A stretch of 35,615 nt of DNA from an uncultured Bacteroidota bacterium (lineage in GTDB: Bacteria > Bacteroidota > Bacteroidia > Bacteroidales > UBA12481). Below, in pieces: positions 31,613 through 35,615 of this stretch. Under the pieces are notes generated by a model. That model was not told the DNA's origin, made no database searches, and saw only the letters and a list, made by a program, of their open reading frames with translations. Location: NCBI GenBank assembly GCA_903919065.1, contig CAIXHD010000580.1:1-35615 (forward strand), read 5' to 3'. Each line of letters opens with the position of its first letter. Positions within the stretch are counted from its first letter, which is position 1. Position numbers and translations under genes: made by a program.

Positions 31613-31624
31613 CTCAACCAGGTT
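31580..31624 (-). terminator. Hairpin plus T-tract after the M28 peptidase gene
   Basis: Read on the minus strand, arms at 31624-31609 and 31601-31585 pair over about 16 bp with one bulge and one mismatch, and seven T follow (31586-31580). It lies about 56 bp after the M28 stop. This is a good intrinsic terminator, and it overlaps site 5. It may serve both roles. Confidence 0.65.
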
Positions 31625-31679
31625 TTCCGGAAACTCCACGAAAATTTCTTAGTTGCCTTCTATATTGCCAGTTGTTCCT

Positions 31680-32576
31680 TTAGTAATCCTTCTTAACAAT
31701 GCCGATAATTTTAGCCTGATTACAGATCGCATTCCAACAGCCATCAACCACATCTGCCATCTTTTCGAAATTCAGGGTGTCGATGGTATCTGTTCGCTGA
31801 TGGTAGTTCGGGTTCCTCAGAAAGGCAGTATCGGTGATCATGACTGCCGGATAGCCAAATTGCCAGTAACTCCAGTGGTCTGATAATCCGGCAAGTCCCT
31901 GTTGAGTCGGGAAATCGATGGACTGAACATCCATTTGGCAGCCCTCCTTCATACATTTAGCGATCTGTCTGGAAAAACCCGAATGCTGCTGAATTCCGAC
32001 AACCGCAATATAATTGGCAGTTTCCGGGTAAAGAGCGGCCAGCTCAGGGATAGGGTAGGACTGCGATCCCGGCCGGTCAGAGAAATAGCCGATCATCTCA
32101 AGGCAGATCATTCCGATGACATCCGCTTTACTTTCATGCAGTGACAGGGCATGAACATAACTTCCCATGGACTTAGTATAAGAAAATGGTGGTTCCTCCA
32201 GCGAAAAGGCCACAAAATCGACACCGTATTCCAGATCAGGACGGTTGCTGAAGGTTAGCCTGGCGCATTCCAGCAAGCCTGCCACAGCACTTGCATTGTC
32301 GTCGGCGCCGGGCTGGTTGCCGCAAACATCGTAATGTGCACCAACAATCAACCTGGCTGGCTTATCAGGATTATAAGAGGTAATGATATTCCTGAACTTC
32401 CTCCCATTAGCTATCCATAACTGTTCACTGCTTTGACCACCGGCCATTTCAAATTCCCTTTTGATATATTCACCGGCTTCATGCAAGGATTTCTCATTTT
32501 CCCAATTCCTTGGAGGATCCAGGGAGGTCAGGAAAAGTACATCGTTAAAGAGACTATTAACCTGCGATTCAACCAT
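31680..32576 (-). CDS. M28 family zinc aminopeptidase-like protein
   Basis: Length is 298 residues from the ATG at 32576, eight bases after the WYL stop; a longer frame from 32633 overlaps the WYL gene. Zinc ligands: VGAHYDVCG (His, Asp), GADDNASA (Asp), SLEEPPF (Glu-Glu catalytic pair) and the late His in PNYHQRTDT. No clear signal peptide is seen, so it may be cytosolic, unlike many M28 enzymes. It appears co-transcribed with WYL regulator 3. Confidence 0.85.
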   Translation of the reverse strand: MVESQVNSLFNDVLFLTSLDPPRNWENEKSLHEAGEYIKREFEMAGGQSSEQLWIANGRKFRNIITSYNPDKPARLIVGAHYDVCGNQPGADDNASAVAGLLECARLTFSNRPDLEYGVDFVAFSLEEPPFSYTKSMGSYVHALSLHESKADVIGMICLEMIGYFSDRPGSQSYPIPELAALYPETANYIAVVGIQQHSGFSRQIAKCMKEGCQMDVQSIDFPTQQGLAGLSDHWSYWQFGYPAVMITDTAFLRNPNYHQRTDTIDTLNFEKMADVVDGCWNAICNQAKIIGIVKKDY

Positions 32577-32583
32577 CGTCGTA

Positions 32584-33477
32584 TTAGGCTTTATTCTCCT
32601 CGGTGTTCGGCTGTATTTTGCGCCGCAGGGCAACCGGGCTTACGATCTTAACATCCGAGCCGTAGGAACGCAGCACACCGATCAGTTCATTGGTAATAAA
32701 AAGTTCTAAACTGATCCTCAGGAGTTTGTCGGTTTCCTCAAGCACTTTCTGGGAAGGATGGAGTGGGCAGGTTTTTATGTATTTACCGGTAAACTCAGAG
32801 AATTCCAGGACAATTATTTCCGGCGTCTTGCTCGCATCCGGCCGGGTAACGCCAAAACAGTACCTGAAATATTCGGAAAGATTAAATTCTTTTGGAAAAG
32901 TAAAACGCTCTGGTGTGATACGGAACGATCCTATGCGATCCAGTCCGAATACCTTAATTTTCTTGTCGCTATCCATGCCCACCAGATACCATCGGTTATT
33001 GTATTCCTTTATGCCATAAGGATCTAAATCCCTTTCTGTAAAAGAGTTATCGACAAATTTCTGATAGGTGAACTTAACTTTGAGGTTTTCCCGCAGCGCC
33101 TTGATAATCTCCGGAATCATCTCTTTTCCTTTCAGTGGGCGTTCATCAAGCTGGATACGGCCGTTTAGCGATCCATCAATAGCGGGCAGGCTATACAGAT
33201 GGATAGCTTCCAGCAGCCTGATGCTGAGTTTCTGTTCTGAGCTCTCCTGCTCAATTACATAGTAACCCAAACCGTTGCAGGCTATCTGTATTCCAAAGGA
33301 ATCTTTGATGTTATGGATATATCGCTGAAAAGTGCGCTGGGATATATTGTCCTCCGGATCCTGAGTACCTGAATTTCTGAAAACATAATCCTGAATTTCT
33401 TCGAATCTGGCACCCTGTTCGCCGTACCGGCGCAATACCTGAATGATCAGAACATAGCGGTTTAACTTTTCTGCCAT
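32584..33477 (-). CDS. WYL-domain transcriptional regulator 3
   Basis: Length is 297 residues from the ATG at 33477, which follows a -7-like TATATTTA (33505-33498) by 20 nt. The N-terminal winged helix ends with SQRTFQRYIHNIKDSFG. The WYL domain reads DPYGIKEYNNRWYLVGMD and IKVFGLDRIGSF. It is similar in order and length to WYL regulator 2. The CGACA module is absent from its promoter. Ligand and targets unknown; its partner in the operon is the M28 peptidase. Confidence 0.85.
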   Translation of the reverse strand: MAEKLNRYVLIIQVLRRYGEQGARFEEIQDYVFRNSGTQDPEDNISQRTFQRYIHNIKDSFGIQIACNGLGYYVIEQESSEQKLSIRLLEAIHLYSLPAIDGSLNGRIQLDERPLKGKEMIPEIIKALRENLKVKFTYQKFVDNSFTERDLDPYGIKEYNNRWYLVGMDSDKKIKVFGLDRIGSFRITPERFTFPKEFNLSEYFRYCFGVTRPDASKTPEIIVLEFSEFTGKYIKTCPLHPSQKVLEETDKLLRISLELFITNELIGVLRSYGSDVKIVSPVALRRKIQPNTEENKA

Positions 33478-33597
33478 ATATTCAATTGTTAATGATCTAA
33501 ATATACTCAAAAGCGTGATAACCAGAAACCCAGTAATCGCTGCACTACGTTTCGAAAAGGATGCAGGTTTGCAAACTGGAGTTTTGTGTAATCATCC

Positions 33598-35481
33598 TCA
33601 TATTTTTATCCGAGGGTTAAGACCGATAAAAACCTTATTGTTTTCATCTCTGACTTTCGTGAAGTAAAGTTCATCTTTCATGAGTTTATAAAGTATGGGT
33701 ACTTTAACTCTTGGATCAGCGTAAGTGATTCTTCGAATAATCTCATTTGATCTGATTGAATCTTGACCGCAATTTGAAATAATGCTGATTATTTTGTTCC
33801 TGAGTATGGTATGGTGTTCGGGCACGTGGGTATGAATACGCTTTTTCTTTGTCTCGATCGTCAAACCAGGAAACCGATTGATCCACATCGGTAGTATGAA
33901 TTTATCCTGGTCAACACGGATGCAAATTCTTCCGACCGTCGCATTAATTGAATTTGTTTTAACCTGTGGCCTCAGTTTGTGAATTTCAACCACAATTTCG
34001 GCCAAAGTGCACGGTCTGTTCAGAATATGCATGGCCTTCATTACAAGGGTGTCTATCTTATCCCTGTTTAATTTCCACTCTGTAAGTGCCCAATAGGTTG
34101 TCCTTCCCTGTGGTTTGAACCTTGAGTCTGTAGATAATGCAAGGCTGTTGCGCTCATAAAGTTTGTTGTTGAAATTGGATGAAAGCCTCCCATTGATGGC
34201 TGAAACGATTTGATCCAAAGTCATTGCCTGACCATTCTCGAATAAAATGCGGTAAGTGAGATCCCTTGCATTACCCAGCATATCGAATTTTATCTGGTAC
34301 TTGATTGTTTCGTCCGTTAGAATCGATTCGATTTCGGGTAAAGCGAAAAGAGCATCACTGATATGCTTTGCCGGAGCCTTTTTTACTGTGTTACGCACCT
34401 TTATTATTATGTCGGGCTCAGTCATGCTAACAACGCTATCCATCAAAATATCCTTCACCGTTTGAGCAATAGTCAGGAGGTCGTCTTTATTTTCTACATC
34501 AGTTACATACAGTTTGGATTTTGTAAAATAGTTTTCACGTACTCCGCACTCAATTATTCCGAGAACATCGAGGAATAGGTTCAGAATGCCTTCTGTTTCA
34601 TCTGTAAACTGTTCATTGAATTCAATTGATAAAAGGGTTTTGAGACTATTAATTGAATGAATGCTTTTGCTGTAAAGCAGGTTTATAGCTTTGTTGAGTA
34701 ATTCTTTAGCCTCTGGCCGTAATTCTGATCTGGGTTCATCAATTCTGCCTCCCTTCAAAAGAGTACCAAGTCGTTCAAGAATGATTACCTGAACTTGTCT
34801 GATCCTTTCTCTATTCAACAAAAAGAGGTTGGCAATTTCATCCCTTGTATGCATTCTGCTTCCTATGCCATATCCAAGAAAAATAAACTCCTTACGCAAT
34901 GGACTTTCAAGGAGATTAAGAAAGTCCATTACAACATCGCTGAAGAGTATGAGTGGAGATTGGAGCGAAATATTATTCTGGTTTGCCGGCAATTGAACAA
35001 ATCCGGTTTTTCTTTCCGCCAGAGTTAAAAAGACATCCGGCTCACTAATCAGACGTTGTTTTAGGTCTGTGAACAGCCTGACGGATCTTTCGCCAGTACC
35101 CTGTAGCTTTCGAAACATCACCTCCGGACATTCATGGATATCTCCAAGGGTGATTAAATTCAATTTGTCAATTTTTGATTGGAGAATACCTGGAATCAAT
35201 TCCGATACTATTGCGATTCTGATATTATGCAACTCATCGCTTAATTGTATTGATGTATGTCCCATGTTTCTGCCAGCCAATTGAATAAAAGATTCTGGTT
35301 CATCGACTAACCTTCGTTTCAGATCGTTAAAAACTTCTGCGGATTTATTACCGGTACTGTAAAGTTTTCGAAAATCCTCCTCGGTACAGTTGGTAATATC
35401 TCCCAGAGTACGGAGATTCAACTTACGCATCTTAACCTGCAATAATCTGGGAATCAAATCAAGAACTAGCTCTATATAATA
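33598..35481 (-). CDS. Alpha-CTD/sigma-4-like multidomain DNA-binding protein, 5' end lost to an IS
   Basis: About 628 codons are open; no ATG is found at the 5' end. Two repeats (KLNLRTLGDI... and KLNLITLGDI...) each resemble the helix-hairpin-helix of the RNA polymerase alpha C-terminal domain, near 35430-35330 and 35180-35070. SRMHTRDEIANLFLLNRERI (~34865-34800) resembles sigma region 4 with its helix-turn-helix. A HARE-HTH-like segment (LTYRILFENGQAMTLDQIV) follows near 34260, then two winged-helix-like segments. The frame continues upstream as IELVLDLIP, matching repeat 2, to a stop at 35482, close to an IS. The N-terminus was therefore probably truncated by insertion. Confidence 0.7.
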   Translation of the reverse strand, partial: YYIELVLDLIPRLLQVKMRKLNLRTLGDITNCTEEDFRKLYSTGNKSAEVFNDLKRRLVDEPESFIQLAGRNMGHTSIQLSDELHNIRIAIVSELIPGILQSKIDKLNLITLGDIHECPEVMFRKLQGTGERSVRLFTDLKQRLISEPDVFLTLAERKTGFVQLPANQNNISLQSPLILFSDVVMDFLNLLESPLRKEFIFLGYGIGSRMHTRDEIANLFLLNRERIRQVQVIILERLGTLLKGGRIDEPRSELRPEAKELLNKAINLLYSKSIHSINSLKTLLSIEFNEQFTDETEGILNLFLDVLGIIECGVRENYFTKSKLYVTDVENKDDLLTIAQTVKDILMDSVVSMTEPDIIIKVRNTVKKAPAKHISDALFALPEIESILTDETIKYQIKFDMLGNARDLTYRILFENGQAMTLDQIVSAINGRLSSNFNNKLYERNSLALSTDSRFKPQGRTTYWALTEWKLNRDKIDTLVMKAMHILNRPCTLAEIVVEIHKLRPQVKTNSINATVGRICIRVDQDKFILPMWINRFPGLTIETKKKRIHTHVPEHHTILRNKIISIISNCGQDSIRSNEIIRRITYADPRVKVPILYKLMKDELYFTKVRDENNKVFIGLNPRIKI

Positions 35482-35498
35482 CTACCCAATAATAGGAC

Positions 35499-35535
35499 CA
35501 CTGGTTAAGTTGAAAAATTTAACTTTAAACCAGTG
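35499..35535. other. Hairpin in the IS leader
   Basis: CACTGGTT-AAGTT pairs with AACTTTAAACCAGTG around a 9-nt AT loop, just before the OrfA start. It could be a terminal-end structure or protect the transposase from outside transcription. Confidence 0.55.
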
Positions 35536-35538
35536 AAA

Positions 35539-35615
35539 ATGAAAGCAAAAAGACAACATCATTCGGCAGCCTTCAAGGCCAAGGTTGCGATTGAAGCGCT
35601 CCAGGAGCGAGAGAC
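35539..35615 (+). CDS. IS3 family transposase OrfA, N-terminal fragment
   Basis: 25 codons are visible: MKAKRQHHSAAFKAKVAIEA and a few more. The pattern (basic start, SAAFKAKVAIEAL) is that of the OrfA helix-turn-helix of IS3-family elements. The rest lies to the right of the window. Confidence 0.8.
   Translation, partial: MKAKRQHHSAAFKAKVAIEALQERE

Larger units (their letters stand above)
35482..35615 (+). mobile_element. Left end of an IS3-type insertion sequence (cut by window edge)
   Basis: Sequence from about 35482 no longer continues the repeat structure of the neighbouring gene, and an IS3-type OrfA begins at 35539. The exact end of the element, its terminal repeats and the target duplication cannot be fixed because the other end is outside the window. 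Confidence 0.6.

Noticed and set aside
33498-33531. Shared promoter module in front of WYL regulator 3
   Set aside because: A -7-like TATATTTA is present but the bases at the operator position do not match CGACA-N5-TGKCG; the same holds for WYL regulator 1.

Overview
The window looks like an accessory, defence-type island of a Bacteroidota chromosome. The evidence is the TAnnTTTG -7 promoter elements in front of many genes, mostly weak Shine-Dalgarno signals, moderate GC, and families common in that phylum: DUF4172-Fic, the PAD-type agmatine deiminase family, DUF3267 and WYL regulators. No rRNA, tRNA or CRISPR array was seen. The one clear housekeeping gene is metK.

Layout. 1-1182: a Fic AMP-transferase (cut at the left edge) behind a 53-bp tandem repeat, and a divergent ribbon-helix-helix protein. 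1183-1539: three 57-bp repeat units, then a promoter. 1540-6250: winged-helix/AAA+ ATPase 1, WYL regulator 1, two unknown genes and an OGG-fold glycosylase-like gene. 6308-8919 (minus): AAA+ ATPase 2, a full-length paralogue of ATPase 1, and a possible HhH-type protein. 9131-12008 (minus): a five-gene operon with two paralogous small proteins, a DUF2442 protein, a stand-alone M41-like metalloprotease and an unknown protein. 12116-14333: a second Fic protein, a DUF3267 membrane metalloprotease and a deleted peptidase copy. 14334-17261: a TPR protein, two small unknowns and metK with a terminator. 17437-20291: a BCS1-like AAA+ ATPase with an in-frame amber codon near its 5' end, WYL regulator 2 and a Cas4-like Fe-S nuclease. 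20474-25833: mcrB with an EVE-like module, mcrC, a small gene and a uracil-DNA-glycosylase-fold gene. 25816-27276 (minus): a deiminase and an M42-like peptidase. 27453-31558 (minus): a six-gene operon ending in a MoxR-type ATPase and a VWA protein. 31680-33477 (minus): WYL regulator 3 and an M28 peptidase. 33598-35481 (minus): a protein with RNA polymerase alpha-CTD-like and sigma-region-4-like modules, cut at its 5' end by an IS3-type element that runs off the right edge.

The main discovery candidate is a regulon. Five transcription units, and probably a sixth, share one promoter module: an inverted repeat of the form CGACA-N5-TGKCG followed after exactly 11 bp by a TAnnTTTG-like element. 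They are both winged-helix AAA+ ATPases, the 119-residue unknown gene, WYL regulator 2, the MoxR/VWA operon and, weakly, the BCS1-like ATPase. The half-sites take the place of the usual -33 TTTG. Several AAA+ machines are therefore probably switched together by one regulator, plausibly WYL regulator 2, whose own promoter carries the most symmetric site. With McrBC, a Cas4-like nuclease, two or three DNA-glycosylase-fold proteins, Fic proteins and stand-alone proteases around it, this points to a co-regulated, multi-ATPase conflict or stress system. Function is inferred from families and context only.
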